Origin: Puerhibacterium puerhi
Lineage (GTDB): Bacteria > Actinomycetota > Actinomycetes > Actinomycetales > Cellulomonadaceae
Assembly: GCF_009846865.1 (NCBI RefSeq)
Contig: NZ_WUWN01000025.1
Span: 1 to 49,306, forward strand
Length of the DNA: 49,306 bases
Direction: 5' to 3'
The notes beneath the pieces are model-generated. The model saw nothing but the letters and a program-made list of their open reading frames with translations, did not search any database and had not been told where the DNA came from. The stretch's first letter is position 1. Each line of letters opens with the position of its first letter. The translations under genes and the position numbers were made by a program. Positions 16,686 to 24,351 of the stretch are shown here, piece by piece.

Positions 16686-17876
16686 GTGACGACACCCGGG
16701 ACCCGAGCACGTGGCGCCGGGTTCCTCCTGGTCGCGCTGATGCTGGTGGCGCTCAACCTGCGCGCCCCGCTGACCTCGTTGCCGCCCGTCGTCGCCCAGG
16801 TCTCCGACGCGCTGGCGCTGACGCCGGCCCAGGCGGGCCTGCTCACCTCGGTGCCGGTGCTGTGCTTCGCGCTGCTGACCCCGCCGTCGTCGCTGCTCGT
16901 GGCCCGCCTCGGTCCGGAACGGTCGGTGCTGCTCGCCGTCGTCGGCGTGCTCGCGGGCGAGATCCTGCGCTCGGCCGGCTCGGTGCCCGCCGCCCTCGCC
17001 GGCACCGCGGTGCTCGGCGCCGGCATCACCGTGGGCAACGTGGCCGTCCCCGTGGTGATCGCCCGCGACTTCCTCGCCCGGTCCGCCGTCGTGACCGGCA
17101 TGTACTCGGCCACGATGAACCTCGGGTCCACGCTGACCACGACGCTCACCGTGCCGCTGGCCGCCACCCTGGGCTGGCAGTGGGCGCTCGCCGGCTGGGG
17201 CGTGCTGGCCGTCGTCGCGATCGTGGCGTGGGGCGCCGCGATCCGTGGGCTGCCGCACGGCGGCGCGCCGCGCGTCGCCGCGCCGTCGGCCGCCGGGGCG
17301 CCCGTCCAGACCTCGCGCCGGCTGGTGGTGCTGCTGTGCGTGGCGTTCAGCGGGCAGGCGTTCTCCTACTACGGGGCCACCGCGTGGCTGCCGGAGATCC
17401 TCCACTCCCGCCTCGGCCTCGAGCCCGCGGCGGCCGGCAACCTGTCGGCGCCGTTCCAGCTCGCCGCGATCGCCGGGTCCTTCGCCGTCCCGCTCGCCCT
17501 CGGCCGCGGCGCGTCCTTCCGCGCCTCGGCGCTGGGCACCACGCTCGCCTGGCTGGCGCTGCCGGCGGGCATGCTGCTGGCCCCGGGCCTCGCGGTGGTG
17601 TGGGTCTCGATCGCCGGCGCGGCGCAGGGTGCGAACTTCACGCTCGTGTTCACGCTCATCACGCAGCGCGCGCCCACGGTGGCGGCCGCGCGCCGGGCCT
17701 CCGCCGTGGTGCAGACGGTGGGCTACGCGTGCGCGGCGCTCGCGCCGACCCTGCTGGGCGCCGTCCACACCGCCACCGGCGGCTGGGACGTGCCGCTGCT
17801 CGTCGTGCTGGCCACGCTCCTGGTCATGGGCGTGATGCTGCAGTTGGCGACGCACCAGCCGCGCGCGGGGCGCTGA
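16686..17876 (+). CDS. MFS transporter, CynX/NimT type
   Basis: A 396-residue integral membrane protein with about 12 hydrophobic segments. The N-terminal LMLVALNLRAPLTSLPPVV is characteristic of the CynX/NimT subfamily (cyanate or 2-nitroimidazole transport proteins). The loop between helices 2 and 3 has LLVARLGPERSVL. The transported compound cannot be inferred. The GTG start follows TACCGT (16672-16677) by 8 nt, so the mRNA may be leaderless. The last 53 bp overlap the 3' end of the convergent glutamine amidotransferase gene. Confidence 0.88.
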   Translation: MTTPGTRARGAGFLLVALMLVALNLRAPLTSLPPVVAQVSDALALTPAQAGLLTSVPVLCFALLTPPSSLLVARLGPERSVLLAVVGVLAGEILRSAGSVPAALAGTAVLGAGITVGNVAVPVVIARDFLARSAVVTGMYSATMNLGSTLTTTLTVPLAATLGWQWALAGWGVLAVVAIVAWGAAIRGLPHGGAPRVAAPSAAGAPVQTSRRLVVLLCVAFSGQAFSYYGATAWLPEILHSRLGLEPAAAGNLSAPFQLAAIAGSFAVPLALGRGASFRASALGTTLAWLALPAGMLLAPGLAVVWVSIAGAAQGANFTLVFTLITQRAPTVAAARRASAVVQTVGYACAALAPTLLGAVHTATGGWDVPLLVVLATLLVMGVMLQLATHQPRAGR

Positions 17877-18741
17877 CCGCGCGCGCAGCGCCGACCCCCG
17901 CGGCCGGCGCGGCCTGAGCCGCGGCGGCGTGCCGCCCGGAGGCCGCCCGTTCCCCGGTCCCCGGCCCGGCGGCCGCCCGTGCCGCCGCGGCCGCGCGCAC
18001 CACGGCGGCGAACCCGCCGACCAGCGCCCGGGCCTGCGCCGTGTTCACCGGCGCGTCCGCCCGCGCCGCCTCCAGCAGCGCCGCCCGGTCGAACCCGCCC
18101 GCGGCGAGGTCGGACTCGTCCCACGTCGCGAGCCGCTCCGCCGGCACCTCGGGGTGGAACTGCACGCCCCAGGTCGTGTCGCCGAGCCGGAACGCCTGCA
18201 CCCGGCAGGCGGGCGACGTCGCCAGGTGCACTGCGCCCGGCGGCAGCGCGGTGATCGAGTCCCGGTGGTTCTCGATCATGCGCAGCTCGGCGTGCCCGGC
18301 CAGGCCGCCGAACACCGGGTCCGCGGCCGCGGCGTCGAGCAGGGTGATCGCGCACGAACCGCGCTCGGTCTCGCCGGACCGCGGCGTCACCCGTCCGCCC
18401 GTCACGGCCGCGACGAGCTGCGCCCCCAGGCAGATGCCCAGCAGCGGCACCCCCGCCGCGATCGCCTCGCGGGTCAGCGCCCGCTCGCGCGCCAGGAACG
18501 GCGCCCGGGCGTCGTCGTCGGGCATGAGCCCGCCGCCCAGCAGCACGATCCCGTCCACGGGGCCCGGCAGGTCGGCGAGGCGGTCCGGGAGGTCCGGGCC
18601 CTGCACCACCGTCACGTCGACCTGCTCGTCGGCCAGCCAGCCGGGCAGGCGGGCGGGGCGCGAGCGCGCCGTGTTCTGGACCAGCACGACGTGCGGGCGG
18701 GTCTGCGGGCTGGTCGTCGGATGGGTCTGCGGGCGGGTCAT
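17824..18741 (-). CDS. Class I glutamine amidotransferase (GATase1)
   Basis: A 305-residue protein. The ATG at 18741 has AGGGAG 6 nt upstream. Catalytic residues of the triad are visible: nucleophile C104 in LLGICLGAQLV, H196 and E198 in WGVQFHPEVP. Oxyanion-loop sequence VLLGGGLMPDD is present. Stand-alone proteins of this type resemble GMP synthase-like or gamma-glutamyl-hydrolase-like amidotransferases that act on glutamine or gamma-glutamyl compounds; the partner is unknown. The C-terminal 50 residues are an Ala/Arg-rich tail, partly encoded in the 53-bp overlap with the MFS gene. Confidence 0.85.
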   Translation of the reverse strand: MTRPQTHPTTSPQTRPHVVLVQNTARSRPARLPGWLADEQVDVTVVQGPDLPDRLADLPGPVDGIVLLGGGLMPDDDARAPFLARERALTREAIAAGVPLLGICLGAQLVAAVTGGRVTPRSGETERGSCAITLLDAAAADPVFGGLAGHAELRMIENHRDSITALPPGAVHLATSPACRVQAFRLGDTTWGVQFHPEVPAERLATWDESDLAAGGFDRAALLEAARADAPVNTAQARALVGGFAAVVRAAAAARAAAGPGTGERAASGRHAAAAQAAPAAGVGAARAVSAPRAAGASPTAASRP

Positions 18742-18884
18742 CGGGCGCTCCCTGGTCGGTCCGGCGCGGCTGCCCGCCGCGCGGCACACCTTCTCCATCG
18801 AACCACCGTCGGCGCGCGACGGCGCCGCGAGGCGCACGCCGACCGACGTCGACGGGCAGGGCCGCAGCGCGGGAGGATGGCGGC

Positions 18885-19901
18885 ATGACCACGCCCGCCG
18901 CCGGGACCGCCGCGCGGCGACAGCCCCCCGACCTCGCCGAGCGGCCCGGCCCGCCGGCGCCGCGCCCGGCACCGCGCCCGCTGCGGCCGGCCGTGCGGCC
19001 GCCCCGCCTGCGCCCGGGCGACCTCGTCGCCGTCGTCTCCCCCGCCGGCCCCGTGCCGGACGACCGCATCGACCGCGGCGTCGCCGTCCTGCGCTCCTGG
19101 GGGCTCGAGGTGCGGGTCATGCCGCACGCGCGCGGCCGGCACGCGGAGCGCGGGTACCTCGCCGGGACCGACGCGGAGCGCGCCGAGGACTTCACCGCCG
19201 CGTGGCTCGACCCGGACGTGCGCGCCGTCGTCTGCGCCCGCGGCGGCTACGGCGTGCAGCGCATGGTGGACCTCGTCGACTGGGACGCGCTGCGCGGCGC
19301 GGACCCCACCGTGCTCGTCGGCTTCAGCGACGTCACCGCGCTGCACCAGGCGGTCGCGGCGCGGCTCGGGCTGGTGACGCTGTACGGCCCGATGGCCGGG
19401 GCGGCCTCGTTCCTGGTGTCGCGCGCCGCGCAGCGGCACCTGCGGGCCACGCTGTGCGAGCCGGAGTCGGTGCGCGTCGTCGCGCGGCGGCGCGCCCACG
19501 CGCTGCGCGGCGGCGAGGCGACGGGCGTGACCACCGGCGGCTGCCTGTCGCTGCTCACCACGTCGGTGGGGACGCCGGCCACGCTCGGCACGGCACGCGG
19601 CGGGATCGTGCTGCTCGAGGACGTCGACGAGAAGGCGTACCGCGTCGACTCCTTCGTGACGCACCTGCGCCGCTCCGGGTGGTTCGACGGCGCCGCCGGC
19701 GTCGCGCTCGGCTCGTGGCAGGGCTGCGAGCCCGACGTCGAGGAGGTGGTCGCCGAACGGCTCGACGGCCTGGGCGTCCCCGTGCTGGGCGAGCTCGGGT
19801 TCGGGCACTGCCCCGACCCGCGCACGGTGCCGCTCGGCGTGCTGGCCCACCTGGACGCCGCTGGCGGGCGGCTGACCCTCGAGGAGCCCGCCCTGGCGTG
19901 A
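18885..19901 (+). CDS. LD-carboxypeptidase, peptidase family S66
   Basis: A 338-residue serine peptidase of the LdcA/MccF family. The Ser-Glu-His triad is visible: S148 in VGFSDVT, E245 in LLEDVDEKAYRVD, H308 in ELGFGHC. LdcA members remove the terminal D-Ala from tetrapeptides in peptidoglycan recycling, while MccF members cleave microcin C-like peptide-nucleotides; this sequence does not decide between them. No membrane segment or signal peptide, so cytoplasmic. The first 40 residues are a Pro/Arg-rich extension. GGGAGG lies 8 nt before the ATG. The 70-bp palindrome lies 89 bp after its stop. Confidence 0.92.
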   Translation: MTTPAAGTAARRQPPDLAERPGPPAPRPAPRPLRPAVRPPRLRPGDLVAVVSPAGPVPDDRIDRGVAVLRSWGLEVRVMPHARGRHAERGYLAGTDAERAEDFTAAWLDPDVRAVVCARGGYGVQRMVDLVDWDALRGADPTVLVGFSDVTALHQAVAARLGLVTLYGPMAGAASFLVSRAAQRHLRATLCEPESVRVVARRRAHALRGGEATGVTTGGCLSLLTTSVGTPATLGTARGGIVLLEDVDEKAYRVDSFVTHLRRSGWFDGAAGVALGSWQGCEPDVEEVVAERLDGLGVPVLGELGFGHCPDPRTVPLGVLAHLDAAGGRLTLEEPALA

Positions 19902-19990
19902 CGGGCGATGCCCGCCCGGGCTCGGCCTGCCTCGCTGCCGACCGGCCCGCCGGTCGCCGTCCCACCGCCTGCCGCCCGTGGCGCCACCTC

Positions 19991-20060
19991 GTCTGTTCGG
20001 TGATTCGTTGGCTGATCGGTGATCCGGATCACCGATCAGCCAACGAATCACCGAACAGAC
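19991..20060. repeat. 70-bp perfect palindrome, copy 1
   Basis: Two 35-bp arms (19991-20025 and 20026-20060) are perfect reverse complements with no spacer; the outer end reads GTCTGTTCGGTGATTCG and the centre GATCC/GGATC. The arm is 54% GC, far below its surroundings. It lies in the 360-bp gap 19902-20261 between the S66 peptidase and the DUF559 gene. A near-identical copy lies at 21359-21428. Outside the 70 bp the flanks of the two copies share nothing. It could be a bidirectional terminator, a dispersed palindromic repeat or an element end. The rest of the gap shows no gene. Confidence 0.95.
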
Positions 20061-20261
20061 CTGGACCGACGACGTAGCCGGCCGCCCGAGACCCCGCGCG
20101 ACGGCGCAGACCGGCCACCGAATCCACCGTCCGACGGCGCTGGCATGCGCCGGCGGAGGCACCCCGCGGAGAGGGCGCGCGCCGGGCTGTGGACCGCACC
20201 GCCGTCCACACCCCTCAACCCGCTGCTACCGGCAGCGGCCCGCGGCAGCCAGCGTGAACGC

Positions 20262-21233
20262 ATGGGACGACGCGAGATCCTGGTGGCCCGCGAGCACGAC
20301 CGGTTCGCCCTGCGGTCGGCGTACCGCGCCGGCGCCGTGCGGCGGGTGCGTCGCGGGGCGTACGTCCGCGCCGCGGACGACGGCGGGACCGGGGGCCGGA
20401 CCGGCGGCGGGACGGACGGCGCGGCCGCCCGTCACCGTGACCGGATCCTCGCCGTCCATCGCCAGCTGCGCGCCGACCACGCCTTCAGCCACGACAGCGC
20501 GGCGCTCCTGTGGGGCCTGGCCCTGTGGGACGAGCCGGACCGCGTCCACGTGATCCAGGAGTACCGGTACGGGACGACGGCCGCCCGAGACATCGCGCGC
20601 CACCACGACCGGGTCGCGGGCGTCGTCGAGCTGGACGGCATCCCCGCCACCGACCTCACCCGCACCGTCGTGGACTGCCTGACGACGATGGCGCCGCTCG
20701 CGGGGCTCGTGCTCGCGGACTCGGCACTGCGCCGGAACCTCCCGGTGGCGTCGGCGCTGGACATGCTGGGGCAGCGACGTCGGCCCAACGGACGGGCGCG
20801 GGCGCGGATGCTGCTGGGGCTGGCCGACGTCGGTGCGGAGTCGCCGTGGGAGTCCTGGCTGCGGTACTCGGCGCTGCGCCTGGGCCTACCGCGCCCGCAG
20901 ACGCAGGTGCTCGTCGCGACCCGGCTCGGGCCCTTCCGCGTCGACGTCGGCTGGCCCGAGCACGGCGTGCTCGCCGAGTTCGACGGCCGGGTCAAGTACA
21001 CCCCCGGTGCTCTCGGAGCTCGGTCGGACCCGCAGTCGTCGCTGTTCGACGAGAAGCGGCGCGAGGACGCCATCACGGAGGCCACCGGCATCCGGCTGCT
21101 GCGGTTCACGGCGCGCGATGCCGCTCGGCCGGCCGAGGTCGCCGAGCGCCTGCTGCGACGCTTCCCCGCCGACGTCCGGCGCGCGGCGCGGGTCGACCCG
21201 CGGCTGCCCGTCCCCGCGCCCGGCCGCGGGTGA
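20262..21233 (+). CDS. AbiEi-like wHTH plus DUF559/PD-(D/E)XK nuclease-fold protein
   Basis: A 323-residue protein. The start MGRREILVAREHDRF is chosen by homology to the family; no good ribosome site is visible. The N-terminus (about 1-35, ending AGAVRRVRRGAYV) resembles the AbiEi antitoxin winged-helix. The middle (about 70-180) is the conserved actinobacterial region (FSHDSAALLWGL). The C-terminus is DUF559/Vsr-like, with E197, D228 in FRVDVGW, and E239/K245 in AEFDGRVKY, the acidic-acidic-Lys set of PD-(D/E)XK nucleases. No toxin partner is adjacent. Biological role is unknown; DNA repair or defence is a guess. The gene is bracketed by two copies of a 70-bp palindrome and has no same-strand operon partner. 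Confidence 0.8.
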   Translation: MGRREILVAREHDRFALRSAYRAGAVRRVRRGAYVRAADDGGTGGRTGGGTDGAAARHRDRILAVHRQLRADHAFSHDSAALLWGLALWDEPDRVHVIQEYRYGTTAARDIARHHDRVAGVVELDGIPATDLTRTVVDCLTTMAPLAGLVLADSALRRNLPVASALDMLGQRRRPNGRARARMLLGLADVGAESPWESWLRYSALRLGLPRPQTQVLVATRLGPFRVDVGWPEHGVLAEFDGRVKYTPGALGARSDPQSSLFDEKRREDAITEATGIRLLRFTARDAARPAEVAERLLRRFPADVRRAARVDPRLPVPAPGRG

Positions 21234-21358
21234 GTCGGCGGGGCGGCGCGGACCAGCGGCGCCCGGCGGGCTGGCGTGCGACCCGCGCGGCGGCGCCGCG
21301 CGGCGGCCCGGCGATGCCGGCGGGCGCCGGTGAGCGACCGGCGTGCCGGCGTCGGCTT

Positions 21359-21428
21359 GTCTGTTCGGTGATTCGTTGGCTGATCGGCGATCCGGATCAC
21401 CGATCAGCCAACGAATCACCGAACAGTC
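21359..21428. repeat. 70-bp palindrome, copy 2
   Basis: Second copy of the 35+35 bp palindrome, in the 360-bp gap 21234-21593 between the DUF559 gene and the RDD gene, 125 bp after the DUF559 stop. It differs from copy 1 at two bases (a T-to-C change in the left arm, an A-to-T change next to the right end), leaving 33 of 35 pairs. In a - strand transcript the first change gives a G-U pair; in a + strand transcript it gives a C-A mismatch. The rest of the gap shows no gene. Confidence 0.95.
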
Positions 21429-21593
21429 GCGGGGGGTCGGGCGGCGAGGCGGCGCGGCGGCCGGGCGGCACAGCCGCCGAGGGCGCCCATCGAAGCGGCG
21501 GACCGGCGGAGCACCACAACCTCGGGGCGGCGTTCGACGGCGGCCCGGTGCGGGCCCTTCCCCCGGGCGCACCGGCCTGGCACCATCAGGCCG

Positions 21594-22703
21594 GTGACCA
21601 CCGCCCCGCCGGCGCCACCAGCGCCGACGCCCCCGTCCCCGTCGCCCGCCGCACCGCCCGTGCTGCCCGGCGGGCTGACCCCGGCGCCGTGGCTGCGCCG
21701 CGTGGTCGCCGCGATCCTCGACGCGCTGCTCCTGACCGGGGCCACCTGGGTGCTGGTGCGCAACGACGACGTCGCCCCGCCCTCGCTGTCGCTGCCCGGC
21801 CTGCCCTTCGCGGTGGCGGCGGGCAGCAGCCAGGCCGCGGACGCGCCGTGGTGGTGGCACTCTCCGTGGCTGGTGCTCGTCGTGGTGGTGATGCTCGGCC
21901 TGCAGGCGGACACCGGCTGGACGCCGGGCAAGGTCGTGGTGGGCATCCGCGTGCTGCGCGAGGCCGACCTGCGGCCCGCGGGGTTCCTGCGCACGCTCGC
22001 CCGGGTGCCCGTGCACCTCGTCGACTCGCTGCTGATGATCGGCTACCTGCGCCCCTTGTGGGAGAGGAAGAACCGCACGTTCGCCGACTCGGCGCTCGGC
22101 ACCGTCGTGGTCCTGGGCCGCCCGCTGACACGCACGCCGTCGCAGGAGTACGCGCTCACGGCCGTGGCAGCGGCCGTGTGCCTGCTCGGGGCCGGCTTCG
22201 CGTTCCCCGGCGGCACGCACAGCGGCGCCGACACGACGCCGCAGCGGCAGCTGTGCTCCTTCGGCGCGCCGGTGGGTGCCGCCGGTGACGACGGCGTGCG
22301 CGCGGACGTCGCGGTGGCGCGGACCGACGTGTCGCGGCTCGTCCAGCGCCTGTGGCTCGTCGCCCCGGAGCCCGTCGAGCACTCCTTCGACGTCACGTGG
22401 CGCTGGGACGCGGCGACCGTCGGGGCCGGCGACGTCGCGATCACGACGCTGGTCGCGCGCGCGGGCGAGGACGGCACGACGCGCACGTCCCGGGTCGTCG
22501 AGGCCCCCGTCGCCGACGACGAGGTCGGGGTGCAGCGCGGCGCGGGCCGCGGGTGGCCCTCCTCGAGCGCCACCGTGCCGCTCAGCGGCGACGACTACGC
22601 CGACCTGGGCGGCGCCGTGCGGGTCGAGACCGCGCTGACGGTCGACGGTCAGGTGGTCGCCGAGTGCTCGGAGCCGAGGGTCACGTTCGACGCCGCCCCC
22701 TGA
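21594..22703 (+). CDS. RDD family membrane protein
   Basis: A 369-residue protein with a Pro-rich N-terminus and an RDD domain. Helix 1 is near 30-54 (PWLRRVVAAILDALLL, with the Arg and first Asp), helix 2 near 88-104. The ADTGWTPGKVVVGIRVLR segment is typical of the family, and a last helix lies near 180-200. About 165 C-terminal residues form a soluble, beta-rich domain outside the membrane, with cysteines in QLCSFG and AECSEP. RDD proteins are poorly understood; some act as Na+/H+ antiporters. The GTG start lies 7 nt after CACCAT, so it may be leaderless. Confidence 0.8.
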   Translation: MTTAPPAPPAPTPPSPSPAAPPVLPGGLTPAPWLRRVVAAILDALLLTGATWVLVRNDDVAPPSLSLPGLPFAVAAGSSQAADAPWWWHSPWLVLVVVVMLGLQADTGWTPGKVVVGIRVLREADLRPAGFLRTLARVPVHLVDSLLMIGYLRPLWERKNRTFADSALGTVVVLGRPLTRTPSQEYALTAVAAAVCLLGAGFAFPGGTHSGADTTPQRQLCSFGAPVGAAGDDGVRADVAVARTDVSRLVQRLWLVAPEPVEHSFDVTWRWDAATVGAGDVAITTLVARAGEDGTTRTSRVVEAPVADDEVGVQRGAGRGWPSSSATVPLSGDDYADLGGAVRVETALTVDGQVVAECSEPRVTFDAAP

Positions 22704-22739
22704 ACCGCGCGCCGACGGTGCCCGCCGCCCGACCGCGCG

Positions 22740-23099
22740 TCACTCCTGGCGCCGGCGGCGCTCCGCGTCCGGGGTCAGGGCGTCCAGCGTCCGGAGCACC
22801 GGGTCGTCCGCACGGGCCGCACCGCCGCGCCGTGCGGCACCGCCGTCAGTCCCGGGGACGGCGTCGCCGTGGCGCGACCCGCCCCGCAGCAGGCTGCGCC
22901 GGCGCGGGGGCGTGCGGCCCTCCGCCTCGAGCTTGCGGCCGATGGTGCGCGCGCCGCCCCAGCACAGCGCGGCGACGAGCACCACCCACGCCACCTGGAC
23001 CACGGCGCTCAGCGCGCCGGGCAGGTCGGCGGCGAACAGCAGCACGGTCAGCGCCACGAGGGCAACGACCCCGACGGGGTACAGCACGACCGGCCTCAT
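22740..23099 (-). CDS. Small two-helix membrane protein, unknown function
   Basis: A 119-residue protein starting MRPVVLYPVGVVALVALTVLLF. Two hydrophobic segments (about 5-22 and 31-50) are followed by a basic, hydrophilic cytoplasmic tail (AEGRTPPRRRSLLRGG...). No known motif was recognised. A start 10 codons upstream (GTG/ATG at 23129) is possible but less likely. It stands convergent to the RDD gene and downstream of the alpha/beta hydrolase. Confidence 0.6.
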   Translation of the reverse strand: MRPVVLYPVGVVALVALTVLLFAADLPGALSAVVQVAWVVLVAALCWGGARTIGRKLEAEGRTPPRRRSLLRGGSRHGDAVPGTDGGAARRGGAARADDPVLRTLDALTPDAERRRRQE

Positions 23100-23165
23100 G
23101 GGACCATTCTCCGCCACGCCCTCCCACACAGCTCGGCCGCGCAGCCCCGCCGCGCACGGCCGGCG

Positions 23166-23759
23166 TCAGGCCTCGCGCTCCTCGACCTCCGCGACGACGT
23201 CGGCCACTGCCGCCGTCACCTGGCCGAGCACCTCGAGCGACCGGCGCCAGTGGCCGCGCACCTCCATCGAGTGGTTGGCCCCCTCCACCTCGAGCACGCG
23301 CGCGCCGGACGCCTTGGCCACGTGCGTGTCCCACAGGGCGTCGGCGGTGCCGCCCACGAGCAGCGCGGGCACGCGGTGCACGCCGAGGGCGAGCGCCGCC
23401 TCGCGCACGTCGAGGGTGCCGTGCTCGGAGATCAGCGGCGTCAGCCAGACGCCGGGCACGCCCATCCGCACGGCGACGGGCATCGCCAGCGTGCCCAGCG
23501 ACTTGCCGACGACGAGGTGCCGGGAGCCCGGCAGGGAGGTGACGCCGTCGTGCACCACGTGGCTGTAGACCTCGCGCGCCTCGGACCGGCCGCGGCACTC
23601 GCCGTCCCACACGAGCGTGCGGATCGTCCAGCCGGCGTCCCGCAGCACCGTCGCGGCGTAGTGGAGCAGCGGGCCCTGGGCGGTGTACCCCTGCCCGGGC
23701 AGGATCGTCGCGACGCGGTCGTGGTCGCCGTCGTCCACCCACAGCTCGAAGGCCGTCAT
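23166..23759 (-). CDS. Alpha/beta hydrolase
   Basis: A 197-residue small cytoplasmic hydrolase beginning MTAFELWVDDGDHDRVATILPGQGY. The nucleophile elbow is GKSLG (in HLVVGKSLGTLAMP), Asp is in GGTADALWD, and His is in EGANHSMEV, a complete triad in order. No lid domain; short dienelactone-hydrolase-like proteins of this type act on unknown esters. The start codons of this gene and of the divergent GNAT gene are only about 40 bp apart, so their promoters overlap. Confidence 0.82.
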   Translation of the reverse strand: MTAFELWVDDGDHDRVATILPGQGYTAQGPLLHYAATVLRDAGWTIRTLVWDGECRGRSEAREVYSHVVHDGVTSLPGSRHLVVGKSLGTLAMPVAVRMGVPGVWLTPLISEHGTLDVREAALALGVHRVPALLVGGTADALWDTHVAKASGARVLEVEGANHSMEVRGHWRRSLEVLGQVTAAVADVVAEVEEREA

Positions 23760-23798
23760 GGGTCCAGCATGCCCCCGCCCGGCGCTACCGTCAGCACC

Positions 23799-24308
23799 GT
23801 GACCGGATCGATGCCTGCCCTCCACACCTCCTCCGGGACGACGCCCGGCGACCCCGTCGGCGGCCCCCTCGGCACCGACCCGCTCGCCGCCGCGTTCCGC
23901 GAGATCACCGACGACGACGTCGCCCAGGTCGTCGCGCTGTGGGAGGCGTGCGGGCTCACCCGCCCGTGGAACGACCCGCACGTCGACATCGCCGACGCGC
24001 GGCGCGGGCCGACGTCGACGGTGCTGGTCCTGCGCGAGCCCGCCGCCGAGCCCGCCGCCGTCGTCGCGACCGTGATGGCCGGGCTCGACGGCCATCGCGG
24101 CTGGCTGTACTACGTCGCCGTGGCGCCGGACCGGCAGGGCTCGGGCCTGGGGCGCGCCGCCGTCGCCGCGGGCGAGGCGTGGCTGCGCGCGGCCGGGGCC
24201 CGCAAGGTCCAGCTCATGGTGCGCAGCACGAACACCCAGGTGCTCGGCTTCTACGAGCGCCTCGGCTACGGCGACCAGGCGACGACGGTGCTGGGCCGCT
24301 GGTTCTGA
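23799..24308 (+). CDS. GNAT family N-acetyltransferase
   Basis: A 169-residue acetyltransferase. After a 35-residue disordered start, the GNAT fold shows the acetyl-CoA motif A in YYVAVAPDRQGSGLGRAAVAAGE and motif B in STNTQVLGFYERLGY. The arrangement resembles small stand-alone acetyltransferases of the YpeA type; substrate unknown. The GTG start is chosen because TACCGT (23786-23791) lies 7 nt upstream, suggesting a leaderless mRNA; ATG at 23811 is an alternative. Confidence 0.88.
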   Translation: MTGSMPALHTSSGTTPGDPVGGPLGTDPLAAAFREITDDDVAQVVALWEACGLTRPWNDPHVDIADARRGPTSTVLVLREPAAEPAAVVATVMAGLDGHRGWLYYVAVAPDRQGSGLGRAAVAAGEAWLRAAGARKVQLMVRSTNTQVLGFYERLGYGDQATTVLGRWF

Positions 24309-24313
24309 GGCCG

Positions 24314-24350
24314 GCGCCCGGAGCGCCCGGAGCGCCCGGAGCGCCCGGAC
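24314..24350. repeat. 9-bp tandem repeat between convergent genes
   Basis: About four copies of GCCCGGAGC/GAGCGCCCG lie between the convergent stops of the GNAT gene (24308) and lat (24352). It is purely GC-rich with no clear hairpin, probably a slippage tract. Confidence 0.6.
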
Positions 24351-24351
24351 G

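Noticed and set aside
20262-21233. A complete type IV toxin-antitoxin pair
   Set aside because: Only the AbiEi-like N-terminus is present; no AbiEii-type nucleotidyltransferase gene lies on either side.
19991-21428. Insertion sequence with terminal inverted repeats
   Set aside because: No transposase, and each end is itself a complete palindrome instead of one half of an inverted pair; no target-site duplication is visible at the outer edges. Kept only as a candidate non-classical element.
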